Positions 25,739-34,706 of a stretch of DNA of 64,000 bases are shown piece after piece. A model generated the notes under the pieces. That model had not been told where the DNA came from. It ran no database searches and saw only the letters and a list, made by a program, of their open reading frames with translations. Position 1 is the first letter of the stretch, and each line of letters begins with the position of its first letter. Source of the DNA: Renibacterium sp. GTDB taxonomy: Bacteria > Actinomycetota > Actinomycetes > Actinomycetales > Micrococcaceae. The stretch spans positions 62,001-126,000 of the forward strand of contig JAFOLH010000017.1 in NCBI GenBank assembly GCA_017419405.1, read 5' to 3'. Position numbers and translations under genes: made by a program.

Positions 25739-27027
25739 TTGACTGCCCCCTGCAACGACGGGCTGACCGATTCCAGGGCCTGGCGCCAAGCTTCCTGCAC
25801 CACTCGGACCGACATGGTCTCGGCGAGCAGCGCACGCCCTGCAGCGCCGAGCGCGGCAGCTGTCTCGGGCTGCCGGATCAGAATTTCGATGTGCTCGGCC
25901 AGGCCTTCCGCGTGTTCCGCGACCAGTGCGTGTTGGCCCTCGACGACCGGTATCCCGGCGACCCCGAGCCCGGTTGCCACCACCGGCAGCCCGACGCTCA
26001 TCCCGTCGAGCACCTTGGTCTTCACCCCGGTTCCCACGGTGACCGGAGAAAGGAACATCCGATGCCCCTGCAACGCCGTGGTGAGCTCGTCCTGGTATCC
26101 GAGGACCGTGATTTCGGGGCAATCGGCGAATTCCGCTGCCTGGGCCGGAGTGGCCGCGCCGATGACGTCCAGTTGCAAAGCCAGTCCCCGTTCGCGCAGC
26201 AACGGCAAGACCTCGTCCCGCAGGAACCGGAGCGCGGCCATGTTCGGGCCGTAGTAGAGGGCACCCAGAAACACTGCGGTGCCGGCCCCGGCTTCCGCGG
26301 GATCCGCAGGTTCCCGCGGATCCACCGCCATCGGGATGCCCTTGACCGCCTGCCCGGAGCGTGCTGCCAGGATTTCGGCCTCCGCCCGGCTGGTGAGCGC
26401 GGTGAAGTGCGCTTGCTGCGCCACGAAAACTTCGCGCCGGGCCAATCTGCGGGCTTCGAAACCCAGCAGGAGCTTGGCCATCCGCTCGGCGGTCGGAACC
26501 AGGAACTGCGGCAATTGCGTGGAAAAGTAGCCCAGAACCGATTCGTTCCCAGCCATGAACTTCGGGTCCCGGTAGCGCTCGGAAAGCAAGTCGTCCAAGT
26601 GCATGATGGTCGGCAGGCCCAAGTCTTGGACCAGGGGCCAGATCCGGATCCCGTCCGCGATCACAATCTGCGCCGCGCTGTCCGAAACTGCGGACCGCAC
26701 TTCACCGTGGATCGGCTTGGCGTCGAATATGGATTCATTCAGCGAGCTGCCGCCGAGCAACGCCCGCACGGCATTGGCCGCGAGCGCACCGGGCGCCGGC
26801 GGCGCAACCCGACGCACCGGGCAGCCCAGCCAATGCTCCGGACCGGGCTCGGAAGTCAAAGCGAGGATCGTGACTCGGTGGCCTTCCGCGGTCAAAGCTT
26901 GCACTGCGGTCTCCAGGACCGCGATCCGCCCGTTGCGTTGCCCGGTGATGTTCCGCGCAGCCACCAGCAAGATGTTCGCCGAGGCCCCATCGGCACGCTC
27001 CACGATGCTTGAATCAATCCCGGTCAT
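25735..27027 (-). CDS. Glycosyltransferase, GT4/group-1 type
   Basis: The 430-residue protein shows NILLVAARNITGQRNGRIAV and GHRVTILALTSEPGPE in the N-terminal acceptor half. The donor half reads AVFLGALYYGPNMAALRFLR, then MFLSPVTVGTGVKTKVLDGM and GLPVVATGLGVAGIPVVEG. This matches group-1 transferases that use nucleotide sugars. It lies between the LCP ligase and the aldo/keto reductase with 4-nt overlaps on both sides. Confidence 0.9.
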   Translation of the reverse strand: MTGIDSSIVERADGASANILLVAARNITGQRNGRIAVLETAVQALTAEGHRVTILALTSEPGPEHWLGCPVRRVAPPAPGALAANAVRALLGGSSLNESIFDAKPIHGEVRSAVSDSAAQIVIADGIRIWPLVQDLGLPTIMHLDDLLSERYRDPKFMAGNESVLGYFSTQLPQFLVPTAERMAKLLLGFEARRLARREVFVAQQAHFTALTSRAEAEILAARSGQAVKGIPMAVDPREPADPAEAGAGTAVFLGALYYGPNMAALRFLRDEVLPLLRERGLALQLDVIGAATPAQAAEFADCPEITVLGYQDELTTALQGHRMFLSPVTVGTGVKTKVLDGMSVGLPVVATGLGVAGIPVVEGQHALVAEHAEGLAEHIEILIRQPETAAALGAAGRALLAETMSVRVVQEAWRQALESVSPSLQGAVK

Positions 27028-28073
27028 GATTTCCCCAATCCGGCGAAGAAGGATCCGACCGCATCGTCCCGGAGCGCTGAGCCGAACTGCTGAATCGCCT
27101 GGTCATCGGGCAACACGATGGACTGTCCGTCCGGAGAGGTTCCGGTGCCCAGATTGGGCAGGGTGGCGAAGTACATCTGATTGGCACCGACATTGCGCAG
27201 GCTCAGGCCCAAGGACCCGATCGCACCGGCGTTGAAGTTCTGGTCTACCGCGACGAACGGCGCGAATTCGGTGACCATATTGCTGATCTTTCCCGGGTCC
27301 AGCAAGACATCACGACTGGCGATCTTGGCGAAAACCCCTTTCAGGAAGGCCTGTTGGTTGCGCACCCGTTGGTAATCGCCGTCGGCGAAGGCATAACGTT
27401 CGCGGACAAACGCCAGGGCGGTTTCGCCGTCCATGTTCTGGGGTCCGGCTGCGAAGGCCCGGTCGACGGTCGTCGCCTGGTATCCGAAAGGCACATTGAC
27501 GGTGACTCCGCCGAGCGCATCGACCAATGACTTGAATCCTTCGAATTGGATCCGCATCACATTGTCGATCCGCGCCCCGGTCAGGCTCTCGATGGTCTGG
27601 ACGGTCAACGCACTGCCGCCGAAGGCTGATGCGGCGTTGATCTTGGCCGGGCCGCGGCCCGGAATATCGACCCAGGTGTCGCGCATGATGGAGGTGAAGG
27701 ACACCGCCGAGCGGTCCTGCGGAATATGCGCCAGAATCAGCGTGTCCGAGCGCGCGTTGTCCGGGACGTCGGCGTCTGCCGCGTCCGAGGCGGCACGCGA
27801 GTCGCTGCCCAGCAGAAGGATGTTCAAACCTTTGCCTTCTGCGGCAGCCGGCCTGTTCACTTCGCTCGGGAACGCATTCGAGATCTTCTCGGATCGGCTG
27901 TCGAAGGCGCTGGACAGCGACCAGAGGAACCACCCGCCGACGCCCGCCGCTGCCAACACCAAGGCGAGGAAGAAAACCAGCACTTTGGCCGTGGTCCGTT
28001 TTTTCTTGCGCGTCCTCCGGCGCTTGACCGGTTCGTCCGTCAGCACATTGAACATTTGGCTGCGCTCAGTCAT
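27024..28073 (-). CDS. LytR-CpsA-Psr (LCP) family cell-wall polymer ligase
   Basis: A 349-residue protein with a strongly basic cytoplasmic start (KRRRTRKKKRTT), one membrane segment (31-50) and an extracellular LCP domain. Conserved blocks are NILLLGSDSR (84-93), RSDTLILAHI (108-117), SIMRDTWVDIPG (128-139) with catalytic arginines, and KINAASAFGGS. LCP proteins move an undecaprenyl-linked polymer onto peptidoglycan. Its presence in the operon indicates that the polysaccharide is anchored to the wall rather than released. It overlaps its neighbours by 4 and 8 nt. Confidence 0.95.
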   Translation of the reverse strand: MTERSQMFNVLTDEPVKRRRTRKKKRTTAKVLVFFLALVLAAAGVGGWFLWSLSSAFDSRSEKISNAFPSEVNRPAAAEGKGLNILLLGSDSRAASDAADADVPDNARSDTLILAHIPQDRSAVSFTSIMRDTWVDIPGRGPAKINAASAFGGSALTVQTIESLTGARIDNVMRIQFEGFKSLVDALGGVTVNVPFGYQATTVDRAFAAGPQNMDGETALAFVRERYAFADGDYQRVRNQQAFLKGVFAKIASRDVLLDPGKISNMVTEFAPFVAVDQNFNAGAIGSLGLSLRNVGANQMYFATLPNLGTGTSPDGQSIVLPDDQAIQQFGSALRDDAVGSFFAGLGKS

Positions 28074-29214
28074 GCCCGGCCGCCTCCAGCATCTCCTGGT
28101 AAAACTTGTCGATCATGATTGACTCCTGGTGCGCTTCCAGATGTTCCGGCATTTTGGACCGCAACCACTCGATGGTTTCCGGGTCTTCGGAAATCCGGAG
28201 CAGTTCCGCGACTAAGGCGGGCACCGACTTCGGCGTGAACTTCAGACCGGCCTCGCCGGCGGCTTCGGGCAGGCCGCCGTGATCGGCGACCAAGGTCAGG
28301 CACCCGGCAGCCATCAATTCGAGGGCGACCGTGCCGAACGGCTCCGGCATTTCGGACGGAACCACGCCGATTCGGTATTTGTTCAATTCGGCATTGACGT
28401 CGGCCCGCTGCATCACGCCGCGGAAACTGACCAGGTCTTGAATCCCGAGCTCCAGGACCTCGCGTTCGAGCGCCTCCCGGTGATCACCCTCGCCGATCAG
28501 GGCCAAGGTGTAGTCACGGCCCTGGCCGCGAAGCTGCGAAATCGCCTGCAGGAGGAAGGAGATGCCTTTGTCCGCGCTCAGCCGGCCAAGGTAGACCAGA
28601 CTGTTCGCCGGCCGCGACCCGCTCGGTGTGGTCACCCGGAAAATCTCGCTGCGGTAGCTGTTGTGGATGATTTTCGCGGGGACTCCGAGTTCCCACTCGA
28701 GGGCCGAGCTATTCGCAATCAGCCGGTCGGCTTTCCGCAGCATCCCGATTTTCACCCGGTTTTTGAACGCCTGCAGCGGAGCGTATCGTTCCCCGGGCAT
28801 GACGATCCACATCCGCAAGGCGACCACCCAAGGCCGCTTCAGGAACAGTTGCGGCCAGTGGAACCGCAGGCAGGGGTTGTTGTGGAAAACAACGTCCGCA
28901 CCCTTGACCGCGGCGAAGAGCTGCCGCCGGTTCGGAGCCCGGAGCACGGTGAACGGGAATTCTTTCGCGACTCCACTCTGCCGGGTGTGGGTGACCACCA
29001 CGACATCTGCGCCATGCCGTTCGACGAAGCCTCTGGCCAGCAGTTCGGCGGTGATTTCCACACCGCCGATTTCCGGATAGAAACGATGCACCATGATCGC
29101 GATCCGCAAGCGGCGCTCGCCTCCGGAGCGGTCCGAAGCCGGCGCCGCCGAGGCAACGCCGGGCCCCGCGGGCGCCGGTCGTGGGTCATTTCTGCAATCT
29201 TGCTCATAAGTCAC
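28066..29214 (-). CDS. Glycosyltransferase, GT4-like, first gene of the minus-strand operon
   Basis: The 382-residue product has RIAIMVHRFYPEIGGVEITA as the N-terminal glycine-rich block and SLVYLGRLSADKGISFLLQA, VPSEMPEPFGTVALELMAAG and DHGGLPEAAG in the donor half, typical of GT4. The GTG at 29214 has no clear ribosome-binding site and lies inside an inverted repeat; homology only begins at about residue 36, so a later start cannot be excluded. It leads an eight-gene run (to 20113) in which every junction overlaps. Confidence 0.9.
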   Translation of the reverse strand: MTYEQDCRNDPRPAPAGPGVASAAPASDRSGGERRLRIAIMVHRFYPEIGGVEITAELLARGFVERHGADVVVVTHTRQSGVAKEFPFTVLRAPNRRQLFAAVKGADVVFHNNPCLRFHWPQLFLKRPWVVALRMWIVMPGERYAPLQAFKNRVKIGMLRKADRLIANSSALEWELGVPAKIIHNSYRSEIFRVTTPSGSRPANSLVYLGRLSADKGISFLLQAISQLRGQGRDYTLALIGEGDHREALEREVLELGIQDLVSFRGVMQRADVNAELNKYRIGVVPSEMPEPFGTVALELMAAGCLTLVADHGGLPEAAGEAGLKFTPKSVPALVAELLRISEDPETIEWLRSKMPEHLEAHQESIMIDKFYQEMLEAAGHD

Positions 29215-29276
29215 ACAAGGGGTGACTTCGGCGAAGCAATTATGATGGGAAACCCGGGAAAAGAGAGCTAAGTCAC
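29208..29276. promoter_or_regulatory. Triple AAGTCAC/GTGACTT boxes in the divergent promoter
   Basis: AAGTCAC at 29208-29214 and GTGACTT at 29222-29228 form a perfect 7-bp inverted repeat with a 7-nt spacer over the start of the GT4 gene. A third copy, AAGTCAC, is at 29270-29276. A possible minus-strand -10 box (CATAAT, 29244-29239) lies between them. The layout suggests an operator controlling the minus-strand operon and perhaps the PqqD gene. No regulator for it was identified. Confidence 0.4.
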
Positions 29277-29351
29277 TAAATCCGGCGGCGGGCCGGGCTG
29301 GCGACGGCCAAACGTCAGGACCCGAACCGATCCGGCGATAGAGTACTCCTT

Positions 29352-29645
29352 GTGAAGAATACGTCGTTGGTGAGCCGTCGCTTGGAGACGAGCACGGCTT
29401 CGATCGACGACGGGAGCGCTTTGGTCCTTGACCTGAGCTCCGACAATTGCGTGCCGCTGCGCTTGGAAGGATCCGCGCTGGCGATTTGGGCCGAACTCAG
29501 CGAACCGGTCGAATTCGGCGAACTCTGCCGTCGGATGGCGCAACGCTTCGGCGCCGTCGAAACCAGCATCAGCCCGGACATTGAAAAGTTCGTCACGGAA
29601 CTCGTCTCCGCGCACCTGGTCCAAGTCGACGGGAAGCCTGCCTAG
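29352..29645 (+). CDS. PqqD-like (RRE-type) small protein
   Basis: The 97-residue product starts at GTG and fits the PqqD fold: a short beta hairpin (ALVLDLSSDNCVPLRLEGSA), then a winged-helix part (AIWAELSEPVEFGELCRRMA, AQRFGAVETSISPDIEKFVT, ELVSAHLVQ). PqqD-like domains bind leader peptides and present them to modifying enzymes. It is divergent from the minus-strand polysaccharide operon. It resembles the C-terminal domain of the fusion protein at 8122. No ribosome-binding site was seen, so the message may be leaderless. The peptide partner is unknown. Confidence 0.7.
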   Translation: MKNTSLVSRRLETSTASIDDGSALVLDLSSDNCVPLRLEGSALAIWAELSEPVEFGELCRRMAQRFGAVETSISPDIEKFVTELVSAHLVQVDGKPA

Positions 29646-29691
29646 CCAGGCCGGCTGCAGATGCGCCCGCTCGGATCCGGCCCGGTGAAGC

Positions 29692-29817
29692 TCAGTCCTG
29701 GCCCTTGGACCGGCGGATCCGCTTGTACCGTTCGATCTCTTTGCCGAAGGTCTTCCGGACCACGAAGTACCCGGCGACGACCACCACGACGATGATCAGA
29801 AAAATCCAGAAGCCCAT
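29692..29817 (-). CDS. 41-residue membrane micro-protein
   Basis: On the minus strand an AAGGAG box 9 nt upstream introduces the ATG of a 41-codon frame. The product begins MGFWIFLIIVVVVVAGYFVV (one membrane helix, residues 3-20) and ends with the basic segment RKTFGKEIERYKRIRRSKGQ-D. The hydrophobic helix plus positive-inside tail, good codon bias and good start signal support a real gene. It lies downstream of tuf beyond the terminator at 29998 and convergent to the PqqD gene. No function is assigned. Confidence 0.6.
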   Translation of the reverse strand: MGFWIFLIIVVVVVAGYFVVRKTFGKEIERYKRIRRSKGQD

Positions 29818-29997
29818 CCACGATCTCCTTCATTGGCAGCCTTGAATCCAGCCTATCAGCGCCGGCCCAGGGTTTCAGATAGCGTTTCGGCTTCGGGTTA
29901 GCCAGTCGACCGGCTTTCTAGCTATCCCCATGCCGCCCAGCTATCTGGAATCGGCATCCCGGGGATCGGGTCCTGGAATCGGAGTCCCGGGCAAAGG

Positions 29998-30032
29998 AAA
30001 GCCCCCGGCTCGCATCGCGAGCCGGGGGCTTT
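29998..30032 (-). terminator. tuf / str operon terminator
   Basis: A perfect 16-bp stem (arms 29998-30013 and 30017-30032, loop ATC) begins 17 nt after the tuf stop. The arms start AAAGCCCCC and end GGGGGCTTT, so it can work in either direction. Confidence 0.93.
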
Positions 30033-30048
30033 CGGTCAAACGTGGGTG

Positions 30049-31239
30049 TTACTTGATGATCTTGGTAACGCGTCCCGAACCAACCGTGCGGCCGCCTTCG
30101 CGGATTGCGAAGCCGAGGCCCTCTTCCATGGCGATGGGCTGGATGAGCTCAACGGTCATCTCAGTGTTGTCGCCAGGCATGACCATTTCAGTGCCCTCGG
30201 GGAGGGTGATGACGCCGGTCACGTCCGTGGTGCGGAAGTAGAACTGCGGGCGGTAGTTCGAGTAGAACGGGTTGTGGCGTCCGCCTTCATCCTTGGACAG
30301 GATGTAGACGTTGGCCTCGAAGTCGGTGTGCGGGGTGATGGAACCCGGCTTCACGACAACCTGGCCACGCTCAACGTCTTCACGCTTGATACCGCGCAGC
30401 AGCAGACCACAGTTCTCGCCTGCCCATGCTTCGTCGAGCTGCTTGTGGAACATCTCGATACCGGTGACCGTGGTCTTCTGGATCGGGCGGATGCCGACGA
30501 TCTCGACCTCGGAGTTGATAGCAAGGGTGCCACGCTCGGCGCGACCGGTGACGACGGTGCCACGACCGGTGATCGTGAAAACGTCTTCGATCGGCATCAA
30601 GAACGGCTTGTCCTTGTCGCGGATCGGGTCCGGCACGCTGTTGTCGACAGCTTCCATCAGGTCCTCGACGGACTTGACCCACTGCGGGTCGCCTTCCAGA
30701 GCCTTCAGGCCCGAAACGCGAACGACCGGGGCGTTGTCGCCGTCGAACTCCTGCGAGCTGAGCAGCTCACGTACTTCCATTTCGACCAGGTCGAGAAGCT
30801 CTTCGTCTTCAACCATGTCCGACTTGTTCAGCGCGACCAGCAGGTAGGGAACACCAACCTGGCGGGCGAGCAGAACGTGCTCACGGGTCTGAGCCATCGG
30901 GCCGTCAGTAGCGGCAACCACGAGGATTGCGCCGTCCATCTGAGCAGCACCGGTGATCATGTTCTTGATGTAGTCGGCGTGACCGGGCGCGTCGACGTGC
31001 GCGTAGTGGCGCTTGGGGGTCTCGTACTCGACGTGCGAGATGTTGATCGTGATGCCGCGCTGCTTCTCCTCGGGAGCCGAGTCGATGGAAGCGAAGTCAC
31101 GCTGCTCGTTGAGATCCGGGTACTTGTCGTAAAGCACCTTGGAAATGGCAGCCGTCAACGTGGTCTTTCCATGGTCAACGTGACCAATGGTTCCGATGTT
31201 AACGTGCGGCTTAGTCCGCTCGAACTTTGCCTTTGCCAC
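30049..31239 (-). CDS. tuf: Elongation factor Tu
   Basis: The 396-residue GTPase delivers aminoacyl-tRNA to the ribosome. Motifs are GHVDHGKTT (19-27), [20 protein letters not shown] and [12 protein letters not shown], followed by the two beta-barrel domains. The GTG start has a strong AGGAGGAA box. It is the last gene of the str operon, 123 nt after fusA, and ends at a strong terminator. No second tuf copy is in the window. Confidence 0.99.
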   Translation of the reverse strand: MAKAKFERTKPHVNIGTIGHVDHGKTTLTAAISKVLYDKYPDLNEQRDFASIDSAPEEKQRGITINISHVEYETPKRHYAHVDAPGHADYIKNMITGAAQMDGAILVVAATDGPMAQTREHVLLARQVGVPYLLVALNKSDMVEDEELLDLVEMEVRELLSSQEFDGDNAPVVRVSGLKALEGDPQWVKSVEDLMEAVDNSVPDPIRDKDKPFLMPIEDVFTITGRGTVVTGRAERGTLAINSEVEIVGIRPIQKTTVTGIEMFHKQLDEAWAGENCGLLLRGIKREDVERGQVVVKPGSITPHTDFEANVYILSKDEGGRHNPFYSNYRPQFYFRTTDVTGVITLPEGTEMVMPGDNTEMTVELIQPIAMEEGLGFAIREGGRTVGSGRVTKIIK

Positions 31240-31299
31240 AAGTTCCTCCTAGAACGTATATCAGAAGACTTTCTCTTCAGGACGCTTTTCGTCACTGAA

Positions 31300-31308
31300 A
31301 TCTTAGCA
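31300..31308 (-). promoter_or_regulatory. Possible internal tuf promoter
   Basis: In the fusA-tuf spacer the minus strand reads TTGACC, 14 nt, then TAAGAT. The -35/-10 distance is short, but TGC-TAAGAT can act as an extended -10 element. A separate tuf promoter would fit the greater demand for EF-Tu. Confidence 0.3.
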
Positions 31309-31362
31309 AGTCTACTGGTGGTCAATTGATTTCTGAAATTGCGGTGGAGCGGGCTGTACAGC

Positions 31363-33477
31363 CTACTCGCCACGGGCTTTCTGGATAATCTCGTCGGCAA
31401 CAGCCTTCGGGACCTCGGCGTAGCTGTCGAACTGCATCGAGTACACGGCACGACCCTGGGTCTTGGACCGCAGATCACCGATGTAACCGAACATTCCGGA
31501 CAGCGGGACCAAGGCACGAATGACCTTGACGCCACTTGCATCTTCCATGGACTGCATCTGGCCACGACGGGAGTTCAAGTCGCCGATGACATCGCCCATG
31601 TATTCCTCGGGCGTGCGGACTTCAACTTCCATCAGCGGTTCGAGCAGAACCGGATCAGCCTTCCGAGCAGCTTCCTTGAACGCCATGCGACCGGCGATCT
31701 TGAAGGCCATTTCGGAGGAGTCAACGTCATGGTAAGCGCCGTCGAGCAGCGTCGCCTTGATGCCGACAACCGGGTAACCGGCGAGCACACCATCGGTGAG
31801 CGCGCTTTGGATGCCCTGATCAACGCTGGGGATGTATTCGCGCGGAACACGACCACCGGTGACCTTGTTTTCGAACTCGTACAAGACGCCGTCTTCCGAG
31901 GTGAAGGGCTCGATCGCAATCTGGATCTTTGCGAACTGGCCGGATCCACCGGTCTGCTTCTTGTGCGTGTAATCGTGCTTCTCCACCTTGCGGCGGATGG
32001 TTTCACGGTAAGCGACCTGCGGCTTGCCGACGTTGGCTTCGACCCGGAATTCGCGGCGCATGCGGTCCACCAGGATGTCCAGGTGGAGCTCGCCCATGCC
32101 GGCGATGATGGTCTGGCCGGTGTCTTCGTCGAGGTTGACCTGGAAGGTCGGGTCCTCAGCCGAGAGCTTCTGGATGGCCGTGGAGAGCTTCTCCTGGTCC
32201 CCCTTGGTCTTCGGCTCGATCGCCACCGAGATGACGGGCTCCGGGAAGCTCATCGATTCGAGCACGATCGGCTCTCCGATGTCGGCCAGGGTGTCACCGG
32301 TGGTGGTGTCCTTCAGGCCGATCGCCGCGTAGATGTGACCGGCGAGGGCTTCCTCGACCGGGTTCTCCTTGTTGGCGTGCATCTGGAACAGCTTGCCGAT
32401 GCGCTCCTTCTTGCCCTTAGTCGAGTTGACCACCTGGGTGCCGGAGGCGATCTGTCCGGAGTAAACCCGGATGAACACCAACTGGCCGAAGAACGGGTGC
32501 GTGGCGACCTTGAACGCCAGGGCCGAGAACGGCTCCTCGACGCTCGGCTTGCGGGTCATTTCGGTCTCTTCGTTGCGCGGATCGTGGCCGATCATCGGCG
32601 GCACGTCCAGCGGCGACGGCAAGAAGTCGACGACGGCGTCCAGCATCGGCTGCACCCCGCGGTTCTTGAACGCGGAGCCGCAGAGCACCGGGTAGATCTC
32701 GGAGGCGATGGTCATCTTGCGGATGCCGGCCTTGAGTTCCGCCAGGGTCAGCTCTTCACCCTCGAGGTACTTCTCCATGAGCTCTTCGGAAGCTTCGGCA
32801 ACCGTCTCCACGAGTGCGGCACGGTATTCCTTGGCTTTCTCGACCAGATCGGCCGGGATCTCCTGGACTTCGTACTTGGCGCCCATGGTCACATCGCCCT
32901 TGGCGTCGCCGGGCCAAACCAACGCGCGCATTTCGAGCAGGTCGACAACGCCGACGAAGTCGTTCTCAGCACCGATCGGCAGCTGGATGACCAGCGGTTT
33001 GGCACCGAGGCGGTTGATGATGGTGTCTACCGTGAAGTAGAAATCAGCACCCAGCTTGTCCATCTTGTTGACGAAGCAGATCCGCGGCACGTTGTACTTG
33101 TCGGCTTGGCGCCAGACCGTCTCGGACTGCGGCTCCACACCCTCTTTTCCGTCGAACACGGCGACGGCGCCGTCGAGCACGCGGAGCGAACGCTCCACCT
33201 CGACGGTGAAGTCCACGTGCCCCGGGGTGTCGATGATGTTGATCTGGTTACCGTTCCAGAACGAAGTCACCGCGGCGGAGGTGATGGTGATGCCGCGTTC
33301 CTTCTCCTGCTCCATCCAGTCGGTCGTCGAAGCACCGTCGTGGGTTTCGCCGATCTTGTGGTTCACACCCGTGTAGAACAGGATGCGCTCGGTAGTAGTG
33401 GTCTTACCGGCATCGATGTGCGCCATGATGCCGATATTCCGGACCTTGTTGAGGTCGGTAAGCACGTCCTGTGCCAC
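31363..33477 (-). CDS. fusA: Elongation factor G
   Basis: The 704-residue translocation GTPase has the G1 motif [12 protein letters not shown] (19-30), the switch region [20 protein letters not shown] with a shortened DGASTTDW start, [20 protein letters not shown], and [10 protein letters not shown]. Domains II-V follow, ending [15 protein letters not shown]. It is the third gene of the str operon. The spacer from rpsG is 233 nt, far longer than the other junctions. Confidence 0.99.
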   Translation of the reverse strand: MAQDVLTDLNKVRNIGIMAHIDAGKTTTTERILFYTGVNHKIGETHDGASTTDWMEQEKERGITITSAAVTSFWNGNQINIIDTPGHVDFTVEVERSLRVLDGAVAVFDGKEGVEPQSETVWRQADKYNVPRICFVNKMDKLGADFYFTVDTIINRLGAKPLVIQLPIGAENDFVGVVDLLEMRALVWPGDAKGDVTMGAKYEVQEIPADLVEKAKEYRAALVETVAEASEELMEKYLEGEELTLAELKAGIRKMTIASEIYPVLCGSAFKNRGVQPMLDAVVDFLPSPLDVPPMIGHDPRNEETEMTRKPSVEEPFSALAFKVATHPFFGQLVFIRVYSGQIASGTQVVNSTKGKKERIGKLFQMHANKENPVEEALAGHIYAAIGLKDTTTGDTLADIGEPIVLESMSFPEPVISVAIEPKTKGDQEKLSTAIQKLSAEDPTFQVNLDEDTGQTIIAGMGELHLDILVDRMRREFRVEANVGKPQVAYRETIRRKVEKHDYTHKKQTGGSGQFAKIQIAIEPFTSEDGVLYEFENKVTGGRVPREYIPSVDQGIQSALTDGVLAGYPVVGIKATLLDGAYHDVDSSEMAFKIAGRMAFKEAARKADPVLLEPLMEVEVRTPEEYMGDVIGDLNSRRGQMQSMEDASGVKVIRALVPLSGMFGYIGDLRSKTQGRAVYSMQFDSYAEVPKAVADEIIQKARGE

Positions 33478-33512
33478 GGTGTCTCCCTAATTCAAGGTGT
33501 TGAACTTGCATC

Positions 33513-33709
33513 GGCCCTGGAGGGCCATTGGTACGGGCGACGGCGACGTCCCACCGGAGTGGGATTGCCGCCGTCGTCCTTTGCCTGACAGTTGCTGACC
33601 GCCCGCAGGATTCCCTCGAACGCAAAGCGTTTTGCGGGCTGCGGGGAAGGTGGGCCCCTGCTCGCCGAGTTCCCTGAAATTGCGAAGCAATTTGAGGGGG
33701 CGAGTAGGG
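33513..33709 (-). promoter_or_regulatory. Four tandem hairpins between rpsG and fusA
   Basis: On the transcribed strand the spacer folds into four stems: 33656-33709 (11-bp outer stem, 4-bp middle stem, then a 7-bp inner stem with a three-base loop), 33611-33648 (TTCCC/GGGAA outside CGCAAA/TTTGCG), 33539-33575 (GACGGC/GCCGTC outside TCCCAC/GTGGGA) and 33513-33526 (GGCCCT/AGGGCC). The first begins one base after the rpsG stop codon. GCCCGCA at 33601-33607 can instead pair with TGCGGGC at 33633-33639, so alternative folds exist. No U tract follows any stem. Attenuation, mRNA stability or processing are all possible. Confidence 0.65.
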
Positions 33710-33710
33710 A

Positions 33711-34181
33711 CTACCAGCGGTAGTGAGCGAACGCGCGGTTGGCTTCAGCCATCTTGTGCGTGTCTTCGCGGCGTTTGACCGCGGCACCGAGACCATTGGA
33801 CGCATCCAGGATCTCGTTGCGCAGACGCTCGGTCATGGTCTTCTCCCGGCGGGCCTTGGAGTAACCGACCAACCAACGCAATGCCAGAGCAGTTGCGCGG
33901 CCGGGCTTGACCTCGACCGGAACCTGGTAGGTGGCACCGCCGACGCGGCGGGACTTGACCTCGAGGCTGGGCTTGATGTTGTCCATGGCCTTCTTCAGAG
34001 CAGCAACCGGATCGCCGCCGCTCTTCTCACGGGCACCTTCGAGGGCACCGTAAACGATGCGCTCAGCAGTGGACTTCTTGCCGTCCACCAGGATTTTGTT
34101 GATCAGCTGGGTGACCAGCGGGGATCCGTAAACCGGATCGACGACGAGCGGCCGCTTGGGGGCCGGACCCTTGCGAGGCAT
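33711..34181 (-). CDS. rpsG: 30S ribosomal protein S7
   Basis: The 156-residue product is a standard S7, with [60 protein letters not shown] and the C-terminal [21 protein letters not shown]7 organises the head of the small subunit and, in E. coli, autoregulates the str operon. It begins directly after rpsL (1-nt gap). Confidence 0.99.
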   Translation of the reverse strand: MPRKGPAPKRPLVVDPVYGSPLVTQLINKILVDGKKSTAERIVYGALEGAREKSGGDPVAALKKAMDNIKPSLEVKSRRVGGATYQVPVEVKPGRATALALRWLVGYSKARREKTMTERLRNEILDASNGLGAAVKRREDTHKMAEANRAFAHYRW

Positions 34182-34182
34182 A

Positions 34183-34557
34183 TTACTTCTTCTCCATCTT
34201 CGCGCCGTACTTGCTGCGAGCCTGCTTGCGGTTCTTCACGCCCTGGGTGTCGAGCGAGCCACGGACGATCTTGTAGCGAACGCCGGGCAGATCCTTAACC
34301 CGGCCACCGCGCACCAGCACGATGGAGTGTTCCTGCAGATTGTGTCCGACGCCGGGGATGTAGGCGGTCACTTCGATGCCGCCGGCAAGACGCACACGGG
34401 CGACCTTGCGCAGCGCCGAGTTCGGCTTCTTCGGGGTCGTCGTGTAGACGCGGGTGCAGACGCCGCGGCGCATCGGGTTGTTCTTCAGCGCGGGAGCCTT
34501 GGTCTTGGCGACCTTAGGTGAGCGGCCCTTGCGGACCAGCTGATTGATCGTAGGCAC
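34183..34557 (-). CDS. rpsL: 30S ribosomal protein S12
   Basis: A 124-residue S12 of the decoding centre. The [12 protein letters not shown] loop and the [13 protein letters not shown] loop are intact, with Lys43 and Lys88 unchanged. These are the residues altered in streptomycin-resistant mutants, so the sequence is the susceptible type. It is the first gene of the str operon. Confidence 0.99.
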   Translation of the reverse strand: MPTINQLVRKGRSPKVAKTKAPALKNNPMRRGVCTRVYTTTPKKPNSALRKVARVRLAGGIEVTAYIPGVGHNLQEHSIVLVRGGRVKDLPGVRYKIVRGSLDTQGVKNRKQARSKYGAKMEKK

Positions 34558-34634
34558 TTATAGTTCTCCGTTGTAGTTCTGTCGAGACTGTTCATCACGG
34601 ACTCGGCTGTTTCGCCCCACACCCCTACCCCCGC

Positions 34635-34662
34635 AGAATTGTGGGGAAGTGCGAGGCGTCAA
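34635..34662 (-). promoter_or_regulatory. Candidate str operon promoter
   Basis: On the minus strand TTGACG (34662-34657) is followed after 16 nt by AATTCT (34640-34635). The -35 box is good and the -10 box is weak. The leader to rpsL would be about 70 nt. Confidence 0.4.
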
Positions 34663-34706
34663 GCACTTGTACTCGTAGTGCAGCCTCAGGGAATAGTTTC
34701 TCCAAC

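Noticed and set aside
8122-29645. A lasso-peptide gene cluster
   Set aside because: Kinase, nucleotidyltransferase and PqqD-like proteins are present, but there is no asparagine-synthetase-like cyclase, no B2-type protease and no leader with the usual Tyr/Pro/Thr pattern.
5640-29645. An exosortase/PEP-CTERM system, which often has HprK-like and PqqD neighbours
   Set aside because: No exosortase-like membrane protein and no C-terminal sorting signal was seen in the exported proteins.
29642-29833. A 63-codon minus-strand frame starting at the same Shine-Dalgarno region as the micro-protein
   Set aside because: Its product is an Arg/Gly/Pro-rich shadow; the overlapping 41-codon frame has a membrane helix and correct spacing from AAGGAG.
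33487-33690. A 67-codon minus-strand frame in the rpsG-fusA spacer
   Set aside because: The stretch is made of hairpins and the product has no helical or domain character. Structure explains the sequence better than coding.
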